Assembly (NCBI GenBank): GCA_020248265.1
Contig: JADCHX010000022.1
Span: 62,001-126,000, forward strand
Length of the DNA: 64,000 nt
Reading direction: 5' to 3'
From: Rhodocyclaceae bacterium
GTDB taxonomy: Bacteria > Pseudomonadota > Gammaproteobacteria > Burkholderiales > CAIKXV01
Positions within the stretch are counted from its first letter, which is position 1. The number at the start of each line of letters is the position of its first letter. The translations under genes were made by a program, and so were the position numbers. The notes beneath the pieces were generated by a model, which worked only from the letters and a program-made list of their open reading frames with translations, searched no databases and was not told the origin of the DNA. Below are positions 52,623-61,549 of this stretch, one piece after another.

Positions 52623-53855
52623 TCAGTGCAGCAAGCGGCACCGGATGGTGCCAGGGATGGCCTGCAACTCCTCGAGCGCCACGTTGCTCGCTGCGATCTC
52701 GACGTCCATCACGCAGTAGCCGATGGCAGGCGTGGTCTGCAGGTACTGCCCGCTGATGTTCACCCCGCGTACCCCGAAGCGCTCGTTGATCCGCGCGAGC
52801 ACGCCAGGTACGTTCCGGTGGACGTGCAGCAGCCGGCACATCCCCGGATGCTCGGGAAGGGTCACCTCGGGGAAGTTGACCGCCGTCAACGTGGAGCCAT
52901 TATCGCTGTAGCGCACCAGCTTGTCGGTCACCTCGATGCCGATGTTGGCCTGGGCCTCCGAGGTGGAGCCGCCGATATGGGGGGTGAGAATGACGTTGTC
53001 GAAGCGCGTGAGCGGCGATACGAAACGGTCGTCGTTGCCCTTCGGCTCGACCGGAAACACATCGAGGGCGGCGCCGCCCAGATGGCCACTGTCGAGCGCA
53101 ACCGCCAGCGCATCGATGTCCACCACGGTACCGCGCGAGGCATTGATCAGATGGCTTCCCTTGCGCATCGCCGCCAGTTGCGCGGCGCCGATCATGTTGA
53201 GGGTCTGGCTCGTCTCGGGCACATGAAGAGTGACGACATCGCTTTCGGCGAGCAGCCCATCGAGCGTCGCCACCTGGCGCGCGTTGCCCAGCGGGAGTTT
53301 CGCTTCCGTGTCGAAGAAGCACACACGCATGCCGAGATGCTCGGCGAGGATGCCCACCTGCTTGCCGATGTTGCCGTAGCCGACGATACCGAGCGTCTTG
53401 CCACGTACCTCGTAGCTGCCGGCGGCAGACTTGATCCATTCACCGCGATGCGCCCCCGCATTGCGCTTCGGGATGCTGCGCATGAGCATGATCGTCTCCG
53501 CGACCACGAGTTCAGCCACGCTTCGCGTGTTGGAGAAGGGCGCGTTGAACACCGGTATGCCCAGCTCGGCGGCGGTATCGACGTCGACCTGGTTGGTGCC
53601 GATGCAGAAGCAGCCGACGGCCGCCAGCCGTGGCGCATTGCGCAGGACTCGCTCGGTGACCTGCGTCTGTGACCGGATGCCGAGGAAATGCACCTGCTGC
53701 AAGGCCTCGATCAGCGCGTCTTCCCCCAGGGACTTCGGATGCTGCACGACACCGCTGTAGCCGTTTGCGGACAGGATCTCGATCGCGTTCGGATGGATGT
53801 TTTCCAGCAGCAGGAACTGGATGTTCTTCTTTTCCAGCGGGGCGGGCGCGGTCAT
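52623..53855 (-). CDS. serA: D-3-phosphoglycerate dehydrogenase
   Basis: NAD-dependent first enzyme of serine synthesis (410 residues, the same as E. coli SerA). The order is an N-terminal substrate domain, a nucleotide-binding domain with GIVGYGNIGKQVG near 157, catalytic NASRGTVVD and the His of LTPHIGGS, then a C-terminal ACT domain (about 335-410) that binds serine for feedback inhibition. It converges on oxyR with 6 bases between the stops. No other serine gene is adjacent. Confidence 0.96.
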   Translation of the reverse strand: MTAPAPLEKKNIQFLLLENIHPNAIEILSANGYSGVVQHPKSLGEDALIEALQQVHFLGIRSQTQVTERVLRNAPRLAAVGCFCIGTNQVDVDTAAELGIPVFNAPFSNTRSVAELVVAETIMLMRSIPKRNAGAHRGEWIKSAAGSYEVRGKTLGIVGYGNIGKQVGILAEHLGMRVCFFDTEAKLPLGNARQVATLDGLLAESDVVTLHVPETSQTLNMIGAAQLAAMRKGSHLINASRGTVVDIDALAVALDSGHLGGAALDVFPVEPKGNDDRFVSPLTRFDNVILTPHIGGSTSEAQANIGIEVTDKLVRYSDNGSTLTAVNFPEVTLPEHPGMCRLLHVHRNVPGVLARINERFGVRGVNISGQYLQTTPAIGYCVMDVEIAASNVALEELQAIPGTIRCRLLH

Positions 53856-54577
53856 CAGGTGGCTCCGGGGCGTGCGGCGTACACCGCGGGGACGGAGTCT
53901 ACCGCGGCTGCGGAATGGTCGGCAGCCGCGGCGCCTGTCCGGCGTACCTCAATTCGACGCAGGTCGGACGACGATATCGTTGCGCACCCCGCGCACGCGC
54001 AGCGCAAAGGCAAATGCATTAAGTTGCTTGCACTCGATCGCACGGCCTCTTGCGCAGGTGGCACGCGCCTTGCGGAAGGTTGATGGGTCACCACTTCCGG
54101 CAAGCCTTGACCATGAGAGCAGACCTGCAGGCACGAACGGGCCAGCAACTGGCGAGGACACCCTCGCCGCCAATCCCTTCCTGGAGCGCGATGCCTCGAT
54201 TGCCAGCGGCCATCTTGTCGGCACAGGCGGACGCCAATGCGCGACGCGCAGTCCTGAAAGCCGGATTCGATCTGCTCCTCGTACGGCCGATACCGCCGGC
54301 CCGGCTGGTCGAGGTCATCCTGCCCATGGTGGGGCGCTGAGGGCTCGCCCGGACGTCGAAGCGACGCCCTGTTCAGGTCGTGCCCACCGCCACGGGCGAG
54401 CCCGCCGGCTCTGGCGGTAACGCAGCGTCCACGGCGAACCTGGCGCGGACTTCCTGCATGCGTCGCGCGAAGGGAGGCTGCGCACGGCGCGCTGCGGCGA
54501 ACATCCCGCCCAGGCGCAGGACGATCGACGCACCGGCGGTGTAACCTCTGCCGCGCACACACCGGAGCGGAGACGTC
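53856..54577. other. Long intergenic region containing a receiver-domain fragment
   Basis: The 722 bases between serA and the FrsA-like hydrolase hold only one recognisable coding remnant (54113-54340). The stretch 53856-54112 is the serA upstream region, and 54341-54577 leads to the hydrolase start. No other gene, repeat or terminator is convincing. Confidence 0.6.
54113..54340 (+). pseudogene. C-terminal fragment of a response-regulator receiver domain
   Basis: The 75-residue frame ends with LPAAILSAQADANARR, AVLKAGFDLLLVRP and IPPARLVEVI, recognisable as strand 4 to helix 5 of a receiver domain (AGFD, and the usual KP changed to RP). The acidic pair and phospho-acceptor Asp are absent, and the first 40 residues show no receiver features. 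It is probably a relic. It lies 2.5 kb from the other truncated receiver but on the opposite strand; both contain strand 4, so they are not simply two halves of one gene. Confidence 0.5.
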
Positions 54578-55747
54578 ATGTTCGAATACTTTCCGAACAA
54601 TTACACTTGGAGCCTCGCGGTCATGTCTGCGCTGAACCGCGGCGGCCAGGTTTCCGAGATCGACGAGGCCTGCCGTCCGCTGCGCGAGGTGGCCGGAACC
54701 AAGGCACTCCAGGGGGACCAGGCCCAGCAGCGCGCCTGGTTCGAGAGCTGGATGAAGGTGGCCGAACGCGTGCGCCGCCAGGGCGAGGCTGACGAGGCGC
54801 TCGGCCGCACCATCTCCGCCGGTCGGAAGTACCTGCGCGCCGGGATCTACTTCCTGCTCGCCGAACGGATGCCGAGCCATCGCGACCCGCGACGGATCGA
54901 CGCGTTCAGGCGCGGTATCCAGACCTATCGGCGCGGGCTAGAGCTGCGGCGCGAGCCGGTCGAGCATGTCGAAGTTCCGTTCGGCGAACATCGCCTGAAG
55001 GCGCTTTTCTCGAAGGCGCCGGGTCCCGGGCCGCATCCGTGCATGGTGCATTTCGACGGCCTCGACGTGACCAAGGAAATCATCTACGCGGCGACGGCCG
55101 ACGAGTTCCGTCGGCGTGGCCTCTCGATGCTGATCGTCGACCATCCCGGCGCGGGCGAGGCCCTGCGGCTGCAGGGCCTGCCGAGCGGCCCGGACACCGA
55201 GAAGCCGGCTGGCGCCTGCGTCGATTACCTGGAGACGCGCGCCGACGTCGACGCCTCGCGCATCGGAATCATGGCGATCTCGCTCGGCGGCTACTACGCG
55301 CCGCGTGCGGCGGCGTTCGAGAAACGATTCAAGTGCGCCGTCGCATGGGGCGCGATCTTCGATTACGGCAAGACCGTGTCGGACCGCATCGGCGGGCGTG
55401 GCGAGCCCTCGGTACCAGGCTATGCTGAACACATCAACTGGGTGTTCGGATGCGACACCATCGAGGAGTCGCTGAAGGTCGTTCGCCAGATGACCCTGGA
55501 GGGCGTGGCCGGCCGGATCACCTGCCCGCTGCTGGTTGTCCACGGCGAGAACGACCGGCAGGTACCGCTCTGGCATGCCCAGCGGACCTACGACGAAGCG
55601 GTGAACAGCGTCGGCCGCGAACTGAAGATCTTCCGGCTGGCGGACGGCGGCGCCGAGCACTGCGGCGCGGACAACACGCCGCTGGTAGTCGACTGGATGG
55701 CAGACTGGGCAGCGGAAAAGCTCGGCGCATTTCCAGGCGGCACCTGA
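54578..55747 (+). CDS. FrsA/DUF1100-like alpha/beta hydrolase
   Basis: Alpha/beta hydrolase of 389 residues with a helical N-terminal domain (about 1-125), as in FrsA-like and 2,6-dihydroxypseudooxynicotine-hydrolase-like enzymes. The catalytic triad is visible: Ser235 in the AISLGGYY elbow, Asp in GENDRQVP and His in GAEHCG. The HFDGLDVTKE segment near 158 forms the oxyanion region. It is probably a cytoplasmic C-C or ester hydrolase, with the substrate unknown. GGAG precedes ATG 54578. It stands alone, followed by a Bug gene relic on the other strand. Confidence 0.85.
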   Translation: MFEYFPNNYTWSLAVMSALNRGGQVSEIDEACRPLREVAGTKALQGDQAQQRAWFESWMKVAERVRRQGEADEALGRTISAGRKYLRAGIYFLLAERMPSHRDPRRIDAFRRGIQTYRRGLELRREPVEHVEVPFGEHRLKALFSKAPGPGPHPCMVHFDGLDVTKEIIYAATADEFRRRGLSMLIVDHPGAGEALRLQGLPSGPDTEKPAGACVDYLETRADVDASRIGIMAISLGGYYAPRAAAFEKRFKCAVAWGAIFDYGKTVSDRIGGRGEPSVPGYAEHINWVFGCDTIEESLKVVRQMTLEGVAGRITCPLLVVHGENDRQVPLWHAQRTYDEAVNSVGRELKIFRLADGGAEHCGADNTPLVVDWMADWAAEKLGAFPGGT

Positions 55748-55821
55748 GCCCCGTCGCCGCTGGTTCGCCACGCGAGTACCGGCACCTGGCGGATGCAGCG
55801 GCCATAGCCATAGGGCCACTG

Positions 55822-56090
55822 ATCGGCGCCGATACCCGACTCCTGCACCACCTTCGCGCAGCGTTCGCTCTCGCGCCGGATGTATGCGACGAACTCCGCC
55901 GGCGAACGTGCGACCACCTCGCCCCATTGCGAGGCGAGGAACCGACGCCTCCAGAGGCGTAACTCATGGGCCCGGCGTCGTACGGCAGCCTGCGTTGGAT
56001 GAGCGCGTTGATCGCATGACCGATCGCAAAGCAGAGCAGCGTGTCTACGTACAGGCTCGACTTTGCCGTGATCTCGCTCGCGACGATGCC
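55822..56090 (-). pseudogene. Bug/TctC gene remnant with internal deletion and frameshift
   Basis: Two pieces of a Bug protein survive on the minus strand. The first (56090-55977) encodes SEITAK, LLCFAIGHAIN and LPYD, matching the middle of the N-terminal lobe of intact Bug proteins. The second (about 55928-55822, another frame) encodes SPAEFVAYIRRE, CAKVV and ESGIGAD, the C-terminal helix. In intact copies these are about 180 residues apart, here only about 50 bases, so roughly 500 bases are deleted. A palindrome at 55945-55960 sits at the junction. The remainder of the 55748-56340 gap holds no gene. Confidence 0.65.
55945..55960. repeat. 7-bp palindrome at the pseudogene deletion junction
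   Basis: ACGCCTC-CA-GAGGCGT is a perfect inverted repeat lying between the two surviving parts of the Bug relic. Whether it helped the deletion or arose from it cannot be told. Confidence 0.55.
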
Positions 56091-56340
56091 TTTGGCAGCC
56101 GACTGGGGGCACGTCTGCACCGCGCGGCGGGGAATCGTGGCGGTCGAGTTGCACCACCGCACCGCCGCGGCACACCCCGATGCCGGGTCGACACCACCCT
56201 GGTCGATCGAGAAACTGATCGGTAGTTTGGTTGATATGCATCAAGGATGACGCCCCCGCCCCGGGCTCAAATAGTGCGTGGGCGCATCGCATCCGTGTAG
56301 AGTGACTTCACCGGCCATAGCCGGACAACCAGGAGAAGAC

Positions 56341-56826
56341 ATGTTCCAGCGCATCCTTATCCCGATCGATGGCAGCAAGACCTCCCAGCAGGCACTGAAG
56401 CGCGGCATCGCTTTCGCGGCTGAACAAGGGGCGGCGCTGCGCCTTTTGCACGTACATGAAGTTTCCATTCTATGGGACACCTACGCCGCGCAGACGGCGT
56501 CGGGCCTGACTGCCGCGCCGAACGTCAAGGCACTCGAGAAATACGAGGCCGATCTCGAGAAACGTTCGCAGACGCTGCTCGAGCAGGCGACGGCGATGGC
56601 GACCAAGGCCGGCGTCACGAAGGTGGACGGCAAGATGGTCAACGCCGGCATGCGCAAGCCGGCGAAGCTCATCGTCGACGATGCCGCCAAGTGGAAAGCG
56701 GACCTGATCGTGATGGGCACACATGGACGGTCCGGCTTCGACCACATGGTGTTCGGCAGCGTCGCCGAGGGGGTGATGCGCACGGCGACTGCACCTGTGC
56801 TGCTGATCCGCAGCCCGGGCAAGTAA
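56341..56826 (+). CDS. Universal stress protein (UspA family)
   Basis: UspA-family protein (161 residues). The ATP-binding G-2x-G-9x-G(S/T) pattern is complete in MGTHGRSGFDHMVFGSVAE near 127-145, and the N-terminal ILIPIDGSKTS is typical. A role in stress survival is expected. GGAGAAG precedes ATG 56341; an upstream in-frame ATG at 56278 lacks conservation. It stands as a single gene. Confidence 0.92.
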   Translation: MFQRILIPIDGSKTSQQALKRGIAFAAEQGAALRLLHVHEVSILWDTYAAQTASGLTAAPNVKALEKYEADLEKRSQTLLEQATAMATKAGVTKVDGKMVNAGMRKPAKLIVDDAAKWKADLIVMGTHGRSGFDHMVFGSVAEGVMRTATAPVLLIRSPGK

Positions 56827-56892
56827 ACGGGGTTTCGCGGAGGCTCGGACAGGGCTCCCGCCATCGCTGGCCTCGGCGGCGGGCAGGCCGTC

Positions 56893-56916
56893 GGGTCAGC
56901 GGGTCAGCGGGTCAGC
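56893..56916. repeat. Three exact 8-base tandem repeats over a stop codon
   Basis: GGGTCAGC is repeated three times exactly. The stop codon of the 2-hydroxyacid oxidase (minus strand TGA at 56914-56912) lies inside the last unit. Confidence 0.7.
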
Positions 56917-58156
56917 GTCCCTGCTCGCGCAGCAACTGTAGCCCGACGCCGTCGAGGGATGGGGAACCCAGCAGCGCGAGGTCGCGATCGATTTCCTCGC
57001 GCAACAGCTTTACCGCATGCATCACGCCGGCCTCGCCGGCGACCGCGTTGGCGAACAGGAAGGGGCGCCCGACGAACACGAACCGCGCGCCCAGCGCGAG
57101 CGCCTTCAGCACATCGGTACCGCGCCGCACGCCGCTGTCCATCATCACCGTCATGCTGCCGGCGCGCGCCACCACCCCGGGCAAGGCACGCAGCGGGGCC
57201 AGCGCACCGTCGAGCTGGCGACCGCCATGGTTCGACACGATCACGCCGTCGACGCCGCCCTCGGCCGCCCGGTGCGCGTCCTCGCCTGCCAGCAGGCCCT
57301 TCACGACGAGCCGCCCCGGCCAGATGCTGCGGATCAGCGCGAGGTGCCCCCAGTCGAACCGGTCGCGGCGCGCGCGCTCGCGCACGCCGGCTCGCGATAC
57401 CAGCGGCACTCGCACGCTGCCCATGTTCTCGGTATGCGGCATGCCATGGCGCACCAGCGTGCGGATCGCGGTGCCGAACAGCCAGCGCGGATGCGTGATG
57501 CCCTGCCAGGCGAGCGCGACCGTGGGCCGCAGTGGTGCCGAGTAGCCGTTGCGGACGTTGTTCTCGCGGTTCGCGGCCACCGGTACGTCGGCGGTCACCA
57601 CCAGCGTGTCGTAGCCCGCGTTGCCGACACGCTCGACCAGCGCGCGGATCGCTGCCTCTTCGCCCGGGATGTAACCCTGGAACCAGGCGGTCCGGCCGAC
57701 CTTTTTCACGTCCTCGAGGCGGGTCAGTGACGCGCCGCTCAGGATCATCGGGATATTCGACGCAGCGGCCACCCGAGCAAGCACCCGGTCGCCGTCGAAT
57801 CCGGCGAGCGACGTGCCGCCCATCGGCGCGAAGCCGAACGGCGAATCGTAGGATTGCCCGAAAAGCTCGCGCCGCTGCGAGCGCACCGAGACATCGACCA
57901 GCACGCGCGGCACGAACGCGTAGTCGTCGAATGCGGTTCGGTTACCGCGCAGCGAGGCATTGGTCTCGGACCCGCCCGATGCGTAGCCGAAGATCGGCCG
58001 AGGCAGTATCCGCGCGGCTTCAGGCTCGAAATCATCGAGGGCGAGCATGCGGCCAAGGATGCGCGGGGTCGGCGCCGTGGCGCTGGCACCAGCTCTGGCA
58101 CCGGATGCCGGCAGCGGCACCGGCTCGTTCGCAGCCGCGGTTGGAAGGCTCGACAT
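56912..58156 (-). CDS. FMN-dependent alpha-hydroxyacid oxidase/dehydrogenase
   Basis: FMN enzyme of the lactate/mandelate/glycolate oxidase family (414 residues), oxidising a 2-hydroxy acid to a 2-oxo acid. An N-terminal Ala/Pro-rich leader of about 35 residues precedes the barrel. Tyr58 (GYASGG), Gln160 and Tyr162, Lys286 (VVKGLL) and the catalytic His310/Arg313 (SNHGGRQLDG) are all present. The start at 58156 has AAGGGAT upstream; the frame is open much further but unconserved. It diverges from a Bug gene across 102 bases, suggesting shared control and a 2-hydroxy-acid ligand (inference). Confidence 0.9.
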   Translation of the reverse strand: MSSLPTAAANEPVPLPASGARAGASATAPTPRILGRMLALDDFEPEAARILPRPIFGYASGGSETNASLRGNRTAFDDYAFVPRVLVDVSVRSQRRELFGQSYDSPFGFAPMGGTSLAGFDGDRVLARVAAASNIPMILSGASLTRLEDVKKVGRTAWFQGYIPGEEAAIRALVERVGNAGYDTLVVTADVPVAANRENNVRNGYSAPLRPTVALAWQGITHPRWLFGTAIRTLVRHGMPHTENMGSVRVPLVSRAGVRERARRDRFDWGHLALIRSIWPGRLVVKGLLAGEDAHRAAEGGVDGVIVSNHGGRQLDGALAPLRALPGVVARAGSMTVMMDSGVRRGTDVLKALALGARFVFVGRPFLFANAVAGEAGVMHAVKLLREEIDRDLALLGSPSLDGVGLQLLREQGR

Positions 58157-58258
58157 GGGGATCCCTTCGCGTGACACTCGGGTTCGTTTCGTGATGGCGG
58201 CACCCGGCCGGGCAGCGACCCGACCGGACCTGCATGTTACCTGCACACGGGAGGACGG

Positions 58259-59338
58259 ATGGATCGGTCGTCGAATCGGGTGGGACGCAGACCGCAGCAG
58301 GATCGCGCCAACCGGATGCCGCCGCACCGGTCTTCGTCGCGGCCGGGCAGGCTCGATTGCGCGCTGCTGGCCCTCCTCTGCGCCACCGCAGTGCCGGTCG
58401 TGGTGAGGGATGTACAGGCTGCGGAAGCACCGGCGCGGGCGGATTTCCCGTCGCGTCCGTTCCGGCTGGTGGTTCCGTTCGCGCCGGGGGGCAGCGTCGA
58501 TGTGTTCGCACGCCTGGTCGGCCAACGATTCACCGAAGCGCTGGGCCAACCGGTAGTGGTGGACAACCGCGGCGGTGCCGGCAGCATCCTCGGCATGGAG
58601 ATCGTCGCGCGCGCTCCGGCCGACGGCTACAACCTGCTGGTGCACTCGGCGGCGTTCACGACCGCCGCCGCGCTGCATGCCAGCCTGTCGTTCGACCCGG
58701 TGAAGGACCTGCTCCCGGTCGCCCGGCTGGGCGCGGGCGCCAACGTCCTCGCCGTCCATGCCGACGCGCCGGCGCGCACGCTCCCGGAACTGCTGGCGCT
58801 CGCGCGCAGCCAGCCCGGGCGCCTCAACTACGGTTCGGGCGGACCGGGCAGCAGTTCCCACCTCACCACCGAGGTGCTGCTGCGCATGGCCCGTATCGAC
58901 ATCGTGCACGTTCCGTACAAGGGGCTCGGCCCGGCCGTGGCCGCGCTGCTCGGTGGGCAGGTGCAGCTACTGCTGGTCGGCATGCCGAACGTGATGCCGC
59001 AGATCCGCGCCGGCAGGCTGCGCGCGGTCGCGGTGTCGACGCCGAAGCGTTCTCCCTTCCTGCCGGATGTACCCACGATCTCGGAAGCCGGCGTCCCCGG
59101 TTACTCGGCCTCCAACTGGTGGGGCCTGTGGAGCCCGGGCGGAACCTCGCGGGCGATCGTGCAGCGGCTGAACGACGAGGTCGGGCGCATCCTGCAGGGT
59201 GCGGACCTGCGCGACCGGCTGGCTGCCGAAGGTGCCGAACCGGTGGGCGCAACCCCGGAGGCTTTCGCTCGGCAGGTACGCGACGAGATTGCCTTCTGGC
59301 GCAAGGTGGCGCGCGAGGCTGGCATCAAGGCCGAGTGA
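58259..59338 (+). CDS. Bug/TctC family substrate-binding protein
   Basis: Ninth Bug-type receptor (359 residues), with a long basic N-region of about 30 residues before the hydrophobic signal segment (about 32-50). [11 protein letters not shown] and a DGYNL variant of the DGYTL motif follow. The real start may be an internal Met (Met20) that gives a normal signal peptide. It is divergent from the 2-hydroxyacid oxidase and precedes another Bug gene by 164 bases. Ligand unknown, but a 2-hydroxy or 2-oxo acid would fit its neighbour. Confidence 0.9.
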   Translation: MDRSSNRVGRRPQQDRANRMPPHRSSSRPGRLDCALLALLCATAVPVVVRDVQAAEAPARADFPSRPFRLVVPFAPGGSVDVFARLVGQRFTEALGQPVVVDNRGGAGSILGMEIVARAPADGYNLLVHSAAFTTAAALHASLSFDPVKDLLPVARLGAGANVLAVHADAPARTLPELLALARSQPGRLNYGSGGPGSSSHLTTEVLLRMARIDIVHVPYKGLGPAVAALLGGQVQLLLVGMPNVMPQIRAGRLRAVAVSTPKRSPFLPDVPTISEAGVPGYSASNWWGLWSPGGTSRAIVQRLNDEVGRILQGADLRDRLAAEGAEPVGATPEAFARQVRDEIAFWRKVAREAGIKAE

Positions 59339-59502
59339 TCGCCCGCCCGGTCCCTTCGTTTCATCCGCGGATGGTCGCCACGGATGGTCGCCGCGCCCGG
59401 ACCGCTCGCGCCGTCCGAGTCTATACTGCCGCGTCCGGCCGACGGCGACACACCGTCCGGTACACATGTCCGCGCCGGCAGCCATCCGCACAGAGGAGAA
59501 CC

Positions 59503-60504
59503 ATGGCACATCCTTTGCACCTGGCCGGTGTCACGCTCGCGCTCCTGCTGTCGACGATACCGGGGACAGCCGGTGCGGCTGCGTCTGACGCGGCCCCGTC
59601 GCCGTGGCCGTCCCGGCCAGTCCGCATTGTGGTCGGATTCGGTGCCGGGGCGCCGGATTCCGTAGCACGTATCGTCGGCCAGCAGCTTTCCAGCCAGCTC
59701 GGCCAGCCGTTCCTGGTCGACAACCGCCCCGGCGCGAACGGCAACATCGGCGCCGAGATCGTCGCGCGCGCACCTGCCGATGGTCACACGTTGCTGGTCA
59801 CCTCGGCCTCGTTCGCGGTCAACCCCAGTACCCAGCGGCGGCAGCCGTTCGACGTGCGCCGCGACTTCGCGCCGGTAACCAACATCGGTACAGGCGAGGG
59901 CTACATGCTGGCGGTGAATCCGGCGCTGCCCGCGCGCACCGTCAAGGAGTTCATCGCGCTGGGGCGCAAACCGGGCAGCGCGCTGGTCTACGGTTCGCCA
60001 GGCGTCGGCAGCCCGATCCAGCTCGCCGGTGCCATGTTCACCACCCGCACCGGCATCGACGCGGTCCACACCGCGTACAAGGGCTCGGGGCCTGCACTGA
60101 CCGCGCTGTTGTCGGGAGAGATACAGTTCATGTTCATCACGCCGCCGCTGTCGATGCCCCACATCGGCGCCGGCCGATTGCGCGCACTCGCGTACACCGG
60201 ATCGAAGCGCGCGCCCTTCCTGCCCGATCTGCCGACGATGACCGAGGCGGGCGTGGCCGGCATGGAACTGGACGCGATGAGCTGGTACGGCGTGTTCGCG
60301 CCCGCGAAAACGCCACTGGCCATCGTATCGAGGCTGCAGAAGGAAGTGCATGCCGCGGTACGCGACCCCGTGGTCAACGAGCGGTTGCGCGCACTCAACG
60401 TCGAGCCCGAGGGCAGTACACCGGAGGCATTCGCGAAATTCTTCCAGGCATCGCTTGTCCGCTTCGCGGACATGGTGAAACAGGCCGGCTTCCAGCCGGA
60501 GTAA
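59503..60504 (+). CDS. Bug/TctC family substrate-binding protein
   Basis: Tenth Bug-type receptor (333 residues). AGAGGAGAA precedes ATG 59503; signal peptide with cleavage near AGAAA. The first-strand motif is altered: [17 protein letters not shown], with GAP in place of the usual PGG-D, and DGHTL in place of DGYTL. The carboxylate-binding loop region therefore differs from the other nine, implying a different ligand. It is followed by a cupin gene after 24 bases, probably in one operon. Confidence 0.9.
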   Translation: MAHPLHLAGVTLALLLSTIPGTAGAAASDAAPSPWPSRPVRIVVGFGAGAPDSVARIVGQQLSSQLGQPFLVDNRPGANGNIGAEIVARAPADGHTLLVTSASFAVNPSTQRRQPFDVRRDFAPVTNIGTGEGYMLAVNPALPARTVKEFIALGRKPGSALVYGSPGVGSPIQLAGAMFTTRTGIDAVHTAYKGSGPALTALLSGEIQFMFITPPLSMPHIGAGRLRALAYTGSKRAPFLPDLPTMTEAGVAGMELDAMSWYGVFAPAKTPLAIVSRLQKEVHAAVRDPVVNERLRALNVEPEGSTPEAFAKFFQASLVRFADMVKQAGFQPE

Positions 60505-60528
60505 CGGACCACGGAAGGAAACATTCAA

Positions 60529-61116
60529 ATGCAGGGACGCATTCGCCGGGTGATCACCGGACATGACGCACAGGGCAAGGCCGTCGTCGTCTCCGACGGT
60601 GCCGCCCCCGCCGTGCGCACCAATCCACTGCGGCCGGGCCATGTTTCGACCGACCTGTGGAAGACCGGCGCGGCACCGGTCGTGCTCAAGGCGAACATGG
60701 ACGATCCGACCGGCGGCCCGAAGCAGATCCATCCGCTGCCCGGCGGGACGGTGTTCCGGATCTCCGAGCTGGCGCCCGAGCCCGAGGCGGTGCGCAACCT
60801 CGACCCGGAGCGCGCACGCGAAGTGTTCAAGGCGATGGGTAACGAAGGCGCGGCGACCTTCGGCCGAGGCGGACGCCATCCGATGATGCACCGGACCGAA
60901 ACCATCGACTACGCGGTCGTGCTGGAGGGCCGCGTCACGCTGGTGCTCGATGACCAGGACGTGGAGCTCGAGGCTGGCGACGTGGTGATCCAGTGCGGCA
61001 CCAATCACGCATGGAGCAACCGTTCCGACAAGCCCTGCCGGATGCTCTACGTGCTTATCGACGGTACCTTCGATCCCGCGCTCGCGGCGCAGCACGGCGT
61101 GCCCGAAACCCACTGA
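60529..61116 (+). CDS. Cupin domain protein
   Basis: Single-domain cupin (195 residues) with a helical N-terminal half and a C-terminal beta-barrel. Motif 1 HRTETIDYAVVLEG near 124 and motif 2 GDVVIQCGTNHAW near 148 are visible, providing His/Glu metal ligands, though the first His of motif 1 is not canonical. It could be a dioxygenase, an isomerase or a small-molecule-binding protein; nothing in the sequence decides. AAGGAAA lies upstream of ATG 60529. It is co-directional with and 24 bases from a Bug gene, suggesting it acts on that ligand. Confidence 0.85.
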   Translation: MQGRIRRVITGHDAQGKAVVVSDGAAPAVRTNPLRPGHVSTDLWKTGAAPVVLKANMDDPTGGPKQIHPLPGGTVFRISELAPEPEAVRNLDPERAREVFKAMGNEGAATFGRGGRHPMMHRTETIDYAVVLEGRVTLVLDDQDVELEAGDVVIQCGTNHAWSNRSDKPCRMLYVLIDGTFDPALAAQHGVPETH

Positions 61117-61403
61117 AGCTGGTCAGCGCAGGACATTGCCCCAGCACGCGGCAGCCGGCGGCGCGCACCGTCTGCGCGATCAGCAGTACCTCGTCGTGGC
61201 CACGTTGCCCGCCCGGCGTGCACACGACCCATGACCCGGCCCAGCACTTCGCAGCGGATCTGCACTCCGCGCAGCTGGATCATCGACATCCAACCTTCCC
61301 GCCGGTACGGATGGCCCTCACGCGCGCGTGAGGATGGTTTCGGGCCTGGATACATGCGTGCTCGAAGCGGAACACGGATGCGACCGACAGCAACGAATAC
61401 GAT

Positions 61404-61480
61404 TGGTCGGGGCGAAAGGATTCGAACCTTCGACCCCCTGCACCCCATGCAGGTGCGCTACCAGGCTGCGCCACGCCCCG
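61404..61480 (-). tRNA. tRNA-Pro (anticodon GGG)
   Basis: Complete cloverleaf on the minus strand: acceptor CGGGGCG, anticodon stem CCTGC/GCAGG around ATGGGGT giving anticodon GGG, T-arm with TTCGAAT, and encoded 3' CCA. It is downstream of pheT-ihfA-merR, a common position for a proline tRNA in proteobacteria. Confidence 0.96.
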
Positions 61481-61491
61481 ACCGAGCCCCG

Positions 61492-61500
61492 AGTATACCA
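61492..61500 (-). promoter_or_regulatory. Extended -10 promoter of tRNA-Pro(GGG)
   Basis: The minus strand reads TGG-TATACT, an extended -10 element, 11 bases before the tRNA 5' end. It is followed by a GC-rich discriminator (CGGGGCTCGG), as in stable-RNA promoters under stringent control. No -35 consensus is seen. Confidence 0.5.
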
Positions 61501-61549
61501 GCGGCACGGACTCAGCCTCCATCCCGGTGCGGCGCAGAAGCAACGAAAT

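Noticed and set aside
51159-54340. The two receiver fragments as halves of one gene split by an inversion
   Set aside because: Both contain strand 4 of the domain, and the orientation does not fit a simple inversion of the segment between them.
61117-61403. Possible small gene between the cupin and tRNA-Pro(GGG)
   Set aside because: Short minus-strand frames exist but show no conserved motif, ribosome site or consistent codon pattern; the 287 bases are treated as non-coding.
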